A stretch of DNA of 64,000 bases from Flavobacterium gyeonganense (GTDB lineage: Bacteria > Bacteroidota > Bacteroidia > Flavobacteriales > Flavobacteriaceae): the NCBI RefSeq assembly GCF_029625295.1, contig NZ_CP121112.1, positions 4,464,001 through 4,528,000 on the forward strand, written 5' to 3'. Shown here one piece after another: positions 8,844 to 19,021 of this stretch. The notes under the pieces are model-generated. The model saw only the letters and a program-made list of their open reading frames with translations, ran no database searches and was not told the origin of the DNA. Position 1 is the first letter of the stretch, and each line of letters starts with the position of its first letter. Both the position numbers and the translations under genes were made by a program.

Positions 8844-9799
8844 TTATTTATCCAGTTTTGCCCTGGAAGCGATGAGCCTGAAAAGCGGTTCAAATTTTTC
8901 AATTTGTAAAGTCAGATCTTCATGTGCTGCTTCCGGTCCAATGCTTCCCTGCAGGCAGTATAATTTCTGATTCTGAGCCAGCATGAATTGCAACATTCGT
9001 ACCTTCATAGCATTGTTATGTCGTTCCAATGATTCTTCGGCTTCTATCATAACCGCAGGTTTTCCGTCAATCATTACGTCTTCAGTACGGAAAAGTTTAA
9101 TATTTGGAGGCAGTATTGAAGCAATTGATTTTTCAGTCAGCTTAATACCATGCAGCTCTTTCGGTAAATCATATACCACAATTAGTATTTTCTCATTACC
9201 ATTTCCATAATAGCTGGTAAACTGCTGTATTGTTTCAGGCATTTCGGCTTCTTCAGCAAGCCAGCTTTTTGGTATTGGAATTTTAAAAAAGCTTTCTCAG
9301 CTTTAGGATGATTTTCAGTAGTAAAAAAATCAACATGGCCGTCAGTAATTTCCTGATGTGGAGCGTCATGGTATTTAAATGATAATATTCCTTTTGACAA
9401 TATATCATTATTGATAATATTCTTAGATCTTTCTTTTACTTCTAAAAGAAAATCGTGTGCATATTTTTCTTTTTCAATTTTGTTTGGGAATTCGTTATTT
9501 AGAATAGAATCTAAATAATGGTGTAAGGAGTTGTACTGTTGATAATCAAGTTCCTCTTTTAAAAATTGCTTGATATTCTTCTCAGTACGTCCAAAAATAC
9601 TTTTTAATTTTTTTTCTGCATCAGTGACATTTGGATGAAGCTTAGGGAACTGGTCTGCAATTTTTTGAAGAGCTGTATTTTGTCCCTTTAGAAAAGCGTA
9701 TGTTTCAATGGCAAACGAAACTTTTGGATCATATTTCTCACTCTGTGAAAAACAAAATGCAGGAAACAATAAATAGAAAAGCAATACGATACGGCGCAT
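8844..9799 (-). CDS. Exported protein of unknown function, frameshifted
   Basis: The gene starts with a signal peptide (MRRIVLLFYLLFPAFCFSQ) and reads for 205 codons in one frame. The C-terminal half continues in the -1 frame to a stop at 8844. The junction lies at an A6 tract (9285-9290, plus strand): adding one base turns an unlikely ending into FFKIPIPKSWLAEEAEMPETIQQF, which joins smoothly to the downstream frame and gives 318 residues. The zero frame there reads GCT TTT TTA, a T TTT TTA slippery heptamer. The C-terminal half resembles small exported proteins of Flavobacteria with a pattern of lipid- or protein-binding beta structure, but I do not recognise a named family. Probably periplasmic. 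Divergent from the SusC gene at 10342. Confidence 0.7.
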
Positions 9800-10341
9800 G
9801 GACTCGTTTTTTTAGGGAATGATAAAAATTGTTAAAAACGCATTACCGTTTTTTATATAATTCTCTAATTGTGTTGTATAATCCCCATTTTTTTCATTAA
9901 CTATAAATAATTTATTAATATTTTGTATTGGATAAAATATTATCATTTTTTTTTGATTCAATTTTATAAATATTTAATTATGTTAATTTTATTTTTTATG
10001 TTAATACATATTAATAAATTAAATTTTATATACAAAATATTGTTTATTTTTTAATTTATTTAGATTGTTATATGTAATTATTTACAAAAATACCCCTTAT
10101 TTTTTTCCAATTTACCCCCCTTGATATTTCTTTTTTTATATTTATTTTACAAATGTAAAAAATACACTTATATCTAATGTCTTTAAATTAAATAGAGAAT
10201 TATAAAAATATGCTTACTTTTTTAGTACTGCATGTCTTTATTATTTGGTAAAAAAAATAAACACACTTATAAATAGCCTTTAAAATAAATAAGAATGAAA
10301 TAACCTTTTTTAAAATTTACTAACCTTTAACCAAAACCAAA
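9800..10341. other. AT-rich divergent intergenic region before SusC
   Basis: About 540 bases with very high A+T and long T and A runs. It should hold the promoter of the sugar-uptake operon that begins at 10342, but I find no perfect TAnnTTTG element with a spaced TTG. The only ordered structure is an inverted repeat at 9834-9854. No gene is supported. Confidence 0.5.
9834..9854. repeat. Inverted repeat AAAAACG-6-CGTTTTT
   Basis: Two 7-base arms, AAAAACG at 9834-9840 and CGTTTTT from 9847, separated by 6 bases and followed by one more T. It sits 35 bases upstream of the exported-protein gene on the minus strand, between divergent genes. It could be an operator or a leader hairpin; no neighbouring gene ends here, so a terminator role is unlikely. 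Confidence 0.4.
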
Positions 10342-13300
10342 ATGAAAAAAAACTATTTGATTCAGTCTCTTATGATTAGGATTGAATTTCTAATGGCTAT
10401 AATGATAGTCTTCAGTACTAATGCTAGTTATGGGATAACCCCTCAGTATTATTCATCATCAGTTAAAAACACACTACAACAGCAGCGATTAATTACAGGA
10501 AAAGTTATTTCCGGGGACGAAGGCATGGGAGTCCCAGCTGCCAATGTGATACTAAAAGGAACCCGAAAATCTGTAATTACGGATATGGATGGAAATTACT
10601 CAATAGAAGTGGATTCTGATGAAGCCATATTAGTATTTTCATTTATAGGTTACAATACTCAGGAAATTAAGGTAGGCAATAGTAGTATTATAAATGTAAA
10701 ATTAATTGCTACTGATAATAGTCTCAAGGAAGTCGTTATTGTGGGGTTCGGGACTCAAAAGAAAGGTAGTATGGTAAGTTCTATTACGACAATCAAACCA
10801 AAAGAGCTTAAGGGGCCAACCAGTAACTTAACGACCATGTTAGCAGGAAGGGTTTCAGGTTTAATAGCTTATCAGCGTAGTGGTGAACCAGGAAATGATA
10901 ATGCCAATTTTTTTATTCGTGGTTTAGGTTCCTTCGGATCCGGAGCTTCTAACCCATTAATTTTAGTTGATGGAATTGAGTCTACCACAAATGATTTGGC
11001 TCGTTTGCAACCCGATGATATAGACAGTTTTTCGGTATTGAAAGATGCAGCAGCAGCAGCAGTTTATGGAGCACGTGGAGCTAATGGAGTTGTACTGGTT
11101 ACTACAAAAATGGGTAAAAATGGTGTTACAAAATTTAATTTTAGGGTAGAATCAAGGGTGTCGTCTAATACCAAAAATTTCGATTTTGCAGACAATATCA
11201 CTTACATGAATTTGGCTAATGAGGCTGTAAGGACACGTAATCCGGAACGAGGTGATGTTTACAACCAAAATAAAATTGCAAGGACTGCTGCCGGCGATGA
11301 TCCTTATTTATACCCAAGCAACAACTGGATTGATGAATTGATTAAACCTTATACCATTAACCAGGGATATAATCTGAATATTAGCGGAGGTGGAGAAAAA
11401 GCAAGATACTATGTTGCAGGTACCTACAATGTAGACAATGGAGTTTTAAATGTCGATGGTATTAATGATTTTAATAGTAATATTAAATTAAGAAATTATT
11501 CTATGAGGTCAAATGTCGATATGTCATTAACGCCAACTACAAAAGCAATTATTCGATTTTATGGGCAGTTTGATGATTATAATGGGCCTATTGGTGGTTT
11601 TGACAAAAGAGGAAATAAAACTTCTGGAGGAGCACATATCTTTAATCTTACTATGTGGTCAAATCCGGTTGCATTTGCAAAAGTATATCCATCCAGTTAT
11701 TTGCCGTATGTCGAGCATCCTCTATTTGGTGGTGCTTTGACAGGAGGAACTGCAGGTTCGATTTTAGTTAATCCTTATGCACAAATGGTTAAAGGATATC
11801 AGGTGTCTAAAGCTTCAACAATTCAAACACAGCTTGAATTGCAGCAAGATTTAAAAGCCATAACACCGGGACTTAGTATGAATGCAATGGGGTATATTAG
11901 AAGATATTCTTATTTTGATGTTGCCAGACAATACAATCCATTTTATTATATGTCTTATATAAGTCCTGAAACAGGCGAGCTTCAATTGCAGGTATTGAAT
12001 GATGGTGGAAAAAGTTCTGTAGGGCTTCCAGGGACAGAATATTTAGATTATGCACAGGGAACTAAATCATTAGATTCCCGTATTTATCTTCAGGGGACAA
12101 TTAATTATAATAGGACTTTTAACGATAAACATGCCGTGACAGGTATGATAACCAGTCTGATGTCAAGTTATGAAAAAGGAAATGAAGGTTCATTAGAGGG
12201 GTCTTTGCCATCAAGAAATCTTGGGATTTCCGGTAGGTTTACTTACGGATTTGATAATAGATATCTTGCTGAATTTAATTTTGGGTATAATGGTTCTGAA
12301 CGGTTTGCAAAAGGACATCGGTATGGTTTTTTTCCTTCTATAGGCCTAGCTTATAATATTTCGAATGAAAAATTCTGGGAGCCAATTAAAGATGTCGTAA
12401 CTAATTTTAAAATACGTTCTACTTATGGTTTGGTAGGTAATGACCAGATTGGTGATGTTAATCAACGTTTCTTTTATTTATCTGATGTGAAAATTGGAGA
12501 TGAAAATTATGGAGCAGCTTTTGGGGAGCAATATGGTTATTATCAACCAGGAGTCTATGTTAACCGCTATGCAAATGAAAATATTGGATGGGAAGAATCT
12601 ACACAAATTAATTTAGGTTTAGACCTGCAGTTTTTTAATTCTTTAAATTTTGTCGTAGATGTTTACAAACAGCATCATACTAATATTCTTCAGGCCAGAA
12701 GTAATATAGGTTCGACAATGGGACTTACGGCAGTGCCTTTGGCTAATTTTGGGGAAATAGAAAGCAAAGGGCTCGACTTAGCTGTTACTTTTAATAAACA
12801 ATTGAATCAGGATTGGTACACAGAATTACGAGGAAATTTTACGTTTGCAACAAACAAAATTTTAGTATTCGATGAGATTAACTTTCCTGCTAATATGAGA
12901 TATCGCTCAAGAGTAGGCCAGAATTTTGATCAGAGATACGGTTATATTGCCGAACGCTTATTTGTAGATCAAAATGAAGTTGATAATTCACCAAAACAAT
13001 TTGGAGATTATACAGGAGGGGATATTAAATATCGTGATGTTAATGGTGATGGAGAAATTACTCCAAGCGATATGGTTCCTTTAGGTTACCCTACATCACC
13101 AGAAATTGTGTATGGTTTTGGAGGTACGGTTGGCTACAAAAAATTTGATCTTAGTATTTTCTTTCAAGGGGCAGCCCGTACCTCTTTTTTTATAGACTCA
13201 GAAAATATTGCGCCATTTATTTTAGACGGTTCGTATCAGAATAATTTACTAGATGTAGTTGCAAAAGATCATTGGTCTGAAGATAATAGAAATTTATATG

Positions 13301-13587
13301 CTTTCTGGCCAAGATTGAGTGATAAACTTGTAGAGAATAATAATCAGACATCAACCTGGTGGATGCGTGACGGTTCATTTTTAAGATTAAAGTCTGTAGA
13401 AATCGGTTATAATGCCCCTAAAAGCTTTAATACCAAACTTGGTTTGCAAGACCTCAGGATTTATATTAACGGAAGTAATCTTGCCGTTTGGAGCGCTTTT
13501 AAGATGTGGGATCCTGAAATGGGCGGAAATGGTTTAGGATACCCAATTCAGTCGGTTTACAATGTCGGTCTTAAGGTTAATTTTTAA
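10342..13587 (+). CDS. SusC/RagA-type TonB-dependent outer-membrane transporter
   Basis: A 1081-residue TonB-dependent receptor that takes up oligosaccharides across the outer membrane together with its SusD partner. A hydrophobic signal region covers the first 35 residues. A CarboxypepD_reg-like domain follows (about 50-125: GKVISGDEGMGVPAANVILKG), then the SusC linker VVIVGFGTQKKGS, the plug (about 145-255, with FIRGLGSF, LILVDGIES and AVYGARGANGVVLVTTK), and a barrel ending in Phe (VGLKVNF). It is first in an operon with SusD 11 bases downstream and two more surface lipoproteins. The linked GH29 and GH97 genes suggest a fucose- or galactose-bearing glycan as cargo, which is inference. Confidence 0.95.
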   Translation: MKKNYLIQSLMIRIEFLMAIMIVFSTNASYGITPQYYSSSVKNTLQQQRLITGKVISGDEGMGVPAANVILKGTRKSVITDMDGNYSIEVDSDEAILVFSFIGYNTQEIKVGNSSIINVKLIATDNSLKEVVIVGFGTQKKGSMVSSITTIKPKELKGPTSNLTTMLAGRVSGLIAYQRSGEPGNDNANFFIRGLGSFGSGASNPLILVDGIESTTNDLARLQPDDIDSFSVLKDAAAAAVYGARGANGVVLVTTKMGKNGVTKFNFRVESRVSSNTKNFDFADNITYMNLANEAVRTRNPERGDVYNQNKIARTAAGDDPYLYPSNNWIDELIKPYTINQGYNLNISGGGEKARYYVAGTYNVDNGVLNVDGINDFNSNIKLRNYSMRSNVDMSLTPTTKAIIRFYGQFDDYNGPIGGFDKRGNKTSGGAHIFNLTMWSNPVAFAKVYPSSYLPYVEHPLFGGALTGGTAGSILVNPYAQMVKGYQVSKASTIQTQLELQQDLKAITPGLSMNAMGYIRRYSYFDVARQYNPFYYMSYISPETGELQLQVLNDGGKSSVGLPGTEYLDYAQGTKSLDSRIYLQGTINYNRTFNDKHAVTGMITSLMSSYEKGNEGSLEGSLPSRNLGISGRFTYGFDNRYLAEFNFGYNGSERFAKGHRYGFFPSIGLAYNISNEKFWEPIKDVVTNFKIRSTYGLVGNDQIGDVNQRFFYLSDVKIGDENYGAAFGEQYGYYQPGVYVNRYANENIGWEESTQINLGLDLQFFNSLNFVVDVYKQHHTNILQARSNIGSTMGLTAVPLANFGEIESKGLDLAVTFNKQLNQDWYTELRGNFTFATNKILVFDEINFPANMRYRSRVGQNFDQRYGYIAERLFVDQNEVDNSPKQFGDYTGGDIKYRDVNGDGEITPSDMVPLGYPTSPEIVYGFGGTVGYKKFDLSIFFQGAARTSFFIDSENIAPFILDGSYQNNLLDVVAKDHWSEDNRNLYAFWPRLSDKLVENNNQTSTWWMRDGSFLRLKSVEIGYNAPKSFNTKLGLQDLRIYINGSNLAVWSAFKMWDPEMGGNGLGYPIQSVYNVGLKVNF

Positions 13588-13598
13588 AAAATAGAATC

Positions 13599-15572
13599 AT
13601 GAAAATTAAAAATATAATTTCAGTAAAAATAAGCCTTCAACAAGGAAGAACGTTTTTCGGGATAATAATGGCGATACTTTGTTTGGCAGGTTTACAATCA
13701 TGTGAGAAAGATTTTCTGGATGTAGTTCCGGATAATGTAACCACATTAGAAAATGCTTTTAAATTAAGGAATGAAGCTCAAAAATATTTATTTACCTGTT
13801 ATTCTTATATTCCTAAAAATGGAGATGGAATCTATAATATAGGAATGCTGGCCGGAGACGAAACATGGGTGGCACCAAACCGTGCGGCTATAACAAGTTA
13901 TGCTTTTAATATAGCGACCGGTACGCAAAGAAAAGCTAGTCCTTATATGAATGCCTGGGAAGGATATTATCAGGGAGCAGGACCATCAGATCGTTATCCG
14001 CTTTTTGATGGAATCAGACACTGTAATGTTTTTCTCGAAAATGTAGAAAACAGAAGTAAAGTCGCAGATTTATCTGAGGCAGAACGTTTAAGATGGATAG
14101 GCGAAGTCAAGTTTTTAAAAGCATATTATCATTATTACTTAATGCGAATGTATGGACCAATTCCGGTGATTCGTGTTAGTTTGCCTATCGATGCCCCTGT
14201 AGAACAAATACAGGTAGAAAGAGAGCCTATTGATACAACAGTTGATTACTTGGTAAGTTTATTAGACGAGGCTGCCATAGCATTGCCTACTCAAATTGCA
14301 GATACGCAAAATGAACTCGGAAGAATTACTAAGCCAATAGTTTTAGGAATTAAAGCAGAATTACTGCTTATGGCTGCAAGTCCGCTATTTAATGGAAATT
14401 CTGATATGGCAGGATTTAACACAAAAAACGGGACACCATTGTTTAATACAACTTATGATGAAAACAAATGGAAAAAAGCAGCAAATGCAGCTAAAGAAGC
14501 TATAATAGCCGCTGAAAGTGGAGGTCATAAAATTTTCTATAAAAACGATATTGCATTTACTATTTCACAGACAGCTAAAACTAAGCTTGATATAACACAG
14601 GCAGTAACAGAACCCTGGAATGATGAGGTTATCTGGGCAAATTCTAATAGCCGTACTTACGAGCTACAGCGACTATGTATGATGCCTCTGGATAATACTA
14701 TTGCTCATACCCGCGCCAGAAAGGTGCTTTCGCCTACAATTGAATCTGCTTCTAATTTTTATACTAAAAACGGAGTACCTATAGAAGAGGATAAAACTTT
14801 AACATTTGGAGATATTACCGAGATAAAAGAAGCTACTGCAGCAGATAAATTCGATATTAAAGAAGGCTACCGCACTTCAATTTTAAATTTTAACAGAGAA
14901 CCTCGTTTTTATGCTGATTTAGGTTTCGACGGAGCTATTTTCTATAAATATGACAGCGGTTCTGATGAAACTAAATATTATATCAAAGCAAAATATCAGG
15001 ATTATGCAGGAAGTGCAGATGCTTTTGATTTTAATATTACAGGTTACTACATAAAAAAACTGGTGAATTGGGAACAACATTTTGGAAACGGAAGTTTATA
15101 TAAAGAATATGCCTGGCCGGAACTGCGTTTGGCTGATTTATATTTAATGTATGCCGAAGCTCTCAATGAAGCGGATGGAATAGCAGCTTCAGGTGAAGTA
15201 CTGCAATATCTGGATATTATACGTAAACGTGCAGGATTAAAAGGAGTCGTGGAATCTTGGACTAATTTTTCAATAAATCCGGGAAAATATACTACTAAGG
15301 AAGGCATGCGCGAAATTATTCACAGAGAACGCAGTATCGAAATGGCTTATGAAGGCAAGAATTACTGGGATATCAGAAGATGGAAAAAAGCAAATCAGGA
15401 ATTTAATGAACCTGTAAAAGGCTGGAATGTTTTTGGGGTAACAGAAGGAGCTTATTATCAGGTAAGAACTTTAAATCAACAGCGTTTTGTGGCTCCCAGA
15501 GATTATTTTTGGCCAATTGATGAAACAACAATTATTCAAAATCCAAATCTGATACAAAATCCAGGTTGGTAA
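13599..15572 (+). CDS. SusD/RagB-type glycan-binding lipoprotein
   Basis: A 657-residue surface lipoprotein that caps the SusC barrel and binds glycan. The N-terminus is long for a signal peptide, with hydrophobic stretch FFGIIMAILCLAGLQSC giving the lipobox LQSC near residue 35, followed by the typical EKDFLDVVPDN. TPR-like SusD helices run through the middle (WIGEVKFLKAYYHYYLMRMYG is the usual hallmark region). The C-terminal RagB/SusD domain has HRERSIEMAYEGKNYWDIRRWK and ends in QNPGW. It lies 11 bases after its SusC. Lineage-typical length and all hallmarks are present. Confidence 0.95.
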   Translation: MKIKNIISVKISLQQGRTFFGIIMAILCLAGLQSCEKDFLDVVPDNVTTLENAFKLRNEAQKYLFTCYSYIPKNGDGIYNIGMLAGDETWVAPNRAAITSYAFNIATGTQRKASPYMNAWEGYYQGAGPSDRYPLFDGIRHCNVFLENVENRSKVADLSEAERLRWIGEVKFLKAYYHYYLMRMYGPIPVIRVSLPIDAPVEQIQVEREPIDTTVDYLVSLLDEAAIALPTQIADTQNELGRITKPIVLGIKAELLLMAASPLFNGNSDMAGFNTKNGTPLFNTTYDENKWKKAANAAKEAIIAAESGGHKIFYKNDIAFTISQTAKTKLDITQAVTEPWNDEVIWANSNSRTYELQRLCMMPLDNTIAHTRARKVLSPTIESASNFYTKNGVPIEEDKTLTFGDITEIKEATAADKFDIKEGYRTSILNFNREPRFYADLGFDGAIFYKYDSGSDETKYYIKAKYQDYAGSADAFDFNITGYYIKKLVNWEQHFGNGSLYKEYAWPELRLADLYLMYAEALNEADGIAASGEVLQYLDIIRKRAGLKGVVESWTNFSINPGKYTTKEGMREIIHRERSIEMAYEGKNYWDIRRWKKANQEFNEPVKGWNVFGVTEGAYYQVRTLNQQRFVAPRDYFWPIDETTIIQNPNLIQNPGW

Positions 15573-15591
15573 AACATAAAAAATAATAATT

Positions 15592-16806
15592 ATGAAACGA
15601 ATTATAAAATCATTTACAAGGATATTTGTAATTTCATTAATTCTGGCTATTGTGTCCTGTAATGAGAATCAGGAGCCAGAACCTTTGGAAAGCAATTCAA
15701 ATGGACCTGCTGTAGTAACTAATGTTGTAGTGCAGAATTTACAGGGAAAAGCAAGACTCACATATACATTGCCTTCGGATGATGACCTGTTGTATGTTGT
15801 TGCGAGATACACGTTAGAAAATGGCAGACCTATGGAAGTTAAATCTTCCTATTATTCTAACTCTATGCTTTTAGAAGGTTTTGCCGGACAGTCTACAACT
15901 GAGGTTAAAATTTATGCTGTTAATAAAAGCGAAACAGAATCTAAACCGGTTACGGTTACCGTTGCACCTTCAAAAGCACCAATCTTTGATATTTTTGATT
16001 CTTTAAATGTTAAGCCGGACTTTGGAGGTATTCGCATTACTGCTGATAATATAACAAAGGAAGAAATAGGTATTTTAGTGATGCAAAAAGATCTAAAAGG
16101 TGACTGGGTACCTTTGCCTACCAGTATCTATACTTCGGTAGATCATATCGGACGAAGTTTGAGAGGTATGGAACCTGTCAAACAAGATTTTGCTATAGTT
16201 GTAAGGGATAAATGGCTCAATTATACAGATACTTTATTTACTAATATTGAACCGCTTTTTGAAGTTATGATGCCAAAATCGGCTTTTGTAACCCTGCATC
16301 TTAATAATGACACCAAAACAATTGATAATGCTTATCCGGTTAGTAATTTGTGGGATGGACAATTTTTAGAATACTGGGGTTCTTATTTTACCGACAGGAC
16401 GGTAGATGTGGGCAATCATTTAGTGACTTTTGATATCGGAAAGATGACTAAGTTAAGCCGTATGAGAATGTGGAATTTCTCAGAACCTATTGGAGGCCAA
16501 AGAATGTATTATTATTTGGGAGCTGTTAAAAAGTTTAGAATATGGGGAAGTAATACTTTAAACGACGGTACTCTGGACAGTAATTGGACGTTGATGGGAG
16601 AGTATGAAATCAAGAAACCTTCCGGCCTGCCTTATGGACAGGAAAATAACGATGACCTTTTAGCAGCAAGAGATGGTGCCGATTATGAAATTGCTTTAGA
16701 AAAACCTGCTGTCCGATACCTTAGAATTGAATGTTTAGAAAACTGGGTAGGAGGTAAATTTATGGCTATTTCGGAAGTTCAGGTATATGGTAATCCTAAT
16801 TTTTAA
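15592..16806 (+). CDS. Surface lipoprotein, DUF4959/DUF5126/DUF5000 type with C-terminal discoidin-like domain
   Basis: A 404-residue lipoprotein (signal ISLILAIVSC, Cys at about 23). The layout matches Bacteroidota PUL proteins with DUF4959 (about 35-130, a fibronectin-like fold: ARLTYTLPSDDDLLYVVARY), DUF5126 (about 130-230) and a C-terminal F5/8 type C (discoidin)-like DUF5000 region (about 235-404, with LWDGQFLEYWGS and VRYLRIECLENWVGGKFMAISEVQVYG). Discoidin folds often bind sugars, so this is probably an accessory glycan-binding protein on the cell surface. It follows SusD by 19 bases in the same operon. Named substrate binding is inference. Confidence 0.85.
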   Translation: MKRIIKSFTRIFVISLILAIVSCNENQEPEPLESNSNGPAVVTNVVVQNLQGKARLTYTLPSDDDLLYVVARYTLENGRPMEVKSSYYSNSMLLEGFAGQSTTEVKIYAVNKSETESKPVTVTVAPSKAPIFDIFDSLNVKPDFGGIRITADNITKEEIGILVMQKDLKGDWVPLPTSIYTSVDHIGRSLRGMEPVKQDFAIVVRDKWLNYTDTLFTNIEPLFEVMMPKSAFVTLHLNNDTKTIDNAYPVSNLWDGQFLEYWGSYFTDRTVDVGNHLVTFDIGKMTKLSRMRMWNFSEPIGGQRMYYYLGAVKKFRIWGSNTLNDGTLDSNWTLMGEYEIKKPSGLPYGQENNDDLLAARDGADYEIALEKPAVRYLRIECLENWVGGKFMAISEVQVYGNPNF

Positions 16807-16822
16807 TCCTAAAACAAAAACA

Positions 16823-18049
16823 ATGAAAAATTTAAGAAATATTTTAATCGCAGTTTTTGTGGTTTTGTCAGCTCTCATTATAAATTCATGCACAAGTGGT
16901 GATGAGTATCTGAAGTTTACCGAAGGTGGTGCGATTTCATATACAGGAAAAATAGATTCATTAAAATTATTTCCTGGAAGGAACCGTTTAGAAGTACAGG
17001 GGCTTATCATATCAGATCCTAAGGTTAAAGAACTTCGAATTTATTGGAATAATAAAAAAGATTCTGTGGTTGTACCCATTGCCAGAACTTCCGGAATAGA
17101 TGAGGTTTCAAAAATTATAGACAATTTAGCAGAGAATATATATAATTTTGAATTTAGGACCTTTGATGCAAAAGGGAATTCGTCAATAGCTGTAACAGCT
17201 TCAGCAGAGGTGTATGGAGACCGTTACATAAATTCTTTAATCAACAGGCCAATTCTTAACAATTTGCTCATTGGGAGTCAGTTGACTGTTAACTACATAA
17301 ATTTGAATGCAGATTCGGGAGCTTTAGGAACAGAAATAGAATATACCGATTCTTCTGATCAGTTAAAAACTATATTTACGGATATTAGTAAAACGAATGT
17401 AATAATAAATGATTTTAAAAGCGGTTCAACATACAGATACAGAACTCTTTATAAACCTGTTCCAGAATCAATTGATACTTTTTATTCGGTTTATAAAGAT
17501 GTAAAACCTGTAGTGGCTCCGGTTTTACTGAATGCCAAACAGCCTTTCGCTTATTCATCATATGATGGAGGAAGATGGGGAGTAATTGCAGACTGGACCA
17601 CAAATACTGCGGCCAAAAATCATAATGGATATGGAGGATATGATGGAGGATGCTGTGGAAAAGCAAATAATGCTACTGTGAATTTTGAATCAGGCTGGGG
17701 AGCTCCAGGCATAACTAACGGAAAACTATATCAAACTGTTACTGCTGAACCTGCAACATACCAGTTAAAAGTTACTGTATTTGAATCCAATCATGAACAA
17801 AATGATCCAGGCGGATTTTATATAATTGTTTCTAAGGGTAATGTAGAATTGCCAAATGTAGAATCTGTTACTACAGACACTGAAGTTTTAAAATACAAAA
17901 GGGTTCTTAGCAACGGGATAGGAAATACAGAATATATTTTAGAGTTTACTATAGATCAAACTACACCAATTACTGTTGGAATAACTACTTCACAACCAGA
18001 CTGGGGAAGGTTTTGTACCATAAGCTCTTTTGAGATTGTAGTAAAGTAA
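16823..18049 (+). CDS. Surface lipoprotein, DUF4998-type
   Basis: The frame opens at 16787 inside the previous gene, but the ATG at 16823 starts a lipoprotein signal (MKNLRNILIAVFVVLSALIINSC) and is preferred; 408 residues. The N-terminal half resembles DUF4998, tandem Ig/fibronectin-like repeats common in PUL lipoproteins (YTGKIDSLKLFPGRNRLEVQG near residue 40). The C-terminal third has a Gly/Asn/Trp-rich segment (YGGYDGGCCGKANNATVNFESGWG) typical of a carbohydrate-binding beta sandwich (DUF5013-like). It is the last gene of the SusC operon and is followed by a strong hairpin terminator. Confidence 0.85.
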   Translation: MKNLRNILIAVFVVLSALIINSCTSGDEYLKFTEGGAISYTGKIDSLKLFPGRNRLEVQGLIISDPKVKELRIYWNNKKDSVVVPIARTSGIDEVSKIIDNLAENIYNFEFRTFDAKGNSSIAVTASAEVYGDRYINSLINRPILNNLLIGSQLTVNYINLNADSGALGTEIEYTDSSDQLKTIFTDISKTNVIINDFKSGSTYRYRTLYKPVPESIDTFYSVYKDVKPVVAPVLLNAKQPFAYSSYDGGRWGVIADWTTNTAAKNHNGYGGYDGGCCGKANNATVNFESGWGAPGITNGKLYQTVTAEPATYQLKVTVFESNHEQNDPGGFYIIVSKGNVELPNVESVTTDTEVLKYKRVLSNGIGNTEYILEFTIDQTTPITVGITTSQPDWGRFCTISSFEIVVK

Positions 18050-18056
18050 ATTTTTT

Positions 18057-18098
18057 AAAAACACTATTGTCTAATTTTAGGCAATAGTGTTTTTATTT
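18057..18098. terminator. Bidirectional hairpin terminator
   Basis: Arms AAAAACACTATTG (18057-18069) and CAATAGTGTTTTT (18082-18094) pair perfectly around a 12-base loop, with T-rich sequence after. It lies between the end of the SusC operon and the end of the AraC gene on the other strand, so it can serve both. Confidence 0.85.
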
Positions 18099-18131
18099 TT
18101 AGGCTTTTTTATTATTTATACAGATATGAAT

Positions 18132-19010
18132 TTAATTTAATTGACTAATCTGATTTCGGTATTCTCCGGGAGTGATGCTCACAATCTGTTTGAATATTTT
18201 TGAAAAGTGAGGCAGATTCGAAAATCCGGTATCCAGCGCAATCTCCAGAAAAGTTTTATTCGTAGTAGCGATTAAATATTGGGCTCTTTCAATTTTTTTT
18301 TCATGAATATAATGCAAAGGTCTTTGTCCGGTATGGAGCATGAATTGCTTTGAAAAATAATCCTGATTCTGATTTACCCTTTTAGCCAATTGTGCAACAG
18401 TAAGATTTTCCTTTAAGTGAATTTGAATATAACTCATGGTGTCGAGTATTTTAGAGGAAGTAATTTGGGACTGATTGGTTTTAAAATCATTATTACTTAA
18501 AAAACGGGATATGAGCTGAAGGATAATGCCTTGGTTTTCAAACTTAAGATGCGTCTTCATGGCATCATTTAACGAAGTGTATTCTTTATAATAACTTTCT
18601 CTTTCATATACTTTTGGATTGTCCGATCTGTTGATTCCTCTTCCCGGATTAATTTGAAGCATTTTTTTGATAAGTATGATATCAATTTCAGTTGCGGGAA
18701 GTTTCATCACACTTCTATTGTTGTTAAATAAAGAAATTCCGTCAGCAGACTCTTCAAAAAACTGGATAAAAAACTGACTCAGATATTCATCACATTTCAG
18801 GTTGCATATGGTAAAACTTGGGATGAGATATAAAAAACCCGGCTCTAAAATTAATTCGTCATAACTATCAGAAATAGAACCTATTCCCTCGTCGATGTAA
18901 TACAAGCGATAGTAAGGACTAACCACATTGTAGTAATTCCATTTGTTATTAAGTTTAACATAGTCAATATGCAGTAATGAAAAAGAATATTTGAAGATAT
19001 TTTTAGACAT
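18132..19010 (-). CDS. AraC-family transcriptional regulator of the sugar locus
   Basis: A 292-residue regulator. Residues 10-150 form a cupin-like sensing domain (YRLYYIDEGIGSISDSYDE, LEPGFLYLIPSFT), which in this family binds a sugar or related signal. Residues about 195-290 are the paired HTH of AraC: VAQLAKRVNQNQDYFSKQF for the first and FLEIALDTGFSNLPHFSKIF for the second, ending in SITPGEYR. It is transcribed divergently from the GH29-GH97-mutarotase genes and convergently with the SusC operon, so it is the obvious candidate local regulator. A tandem AAATCGTTTTT repeat upstream of its start is a candidate site. Confidence 0.93.
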   Translation of the reverse strand: MSKNIFKYSFSLLHIDYVKLNNKWNYYNVVSPYYRLYYIDEGIGSISDSYDELILEPGFLYLIPSFTICNLKCDEYLSQFFIQFFEESADGISLFNNNRSVMKLPATEIDIILIKKMLQINPGRGINRSDNPKVYERESYYKEYTSLNDAMKTHLKFENQGIILQLISRFLSNNDFKTNQSQITSSKILDTMSYIQIHLKENLTVAQLAKRVNQNQDYFSKQFMLHTGQRPLHYIHEKKIERAQYLIATTNKTFLEIALDTGFSNLPHFSKIFKQIVSITPGEYRNQISQLN

Positions 19011-19021
19011 GAGATAGGTGT

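Noticed and set aside
8720..8902. Short minus-strand frame overlapping the end of the exported protein gene
   Set aside because: Overlaps real coding sequence in another phase and lacks protein-like features.
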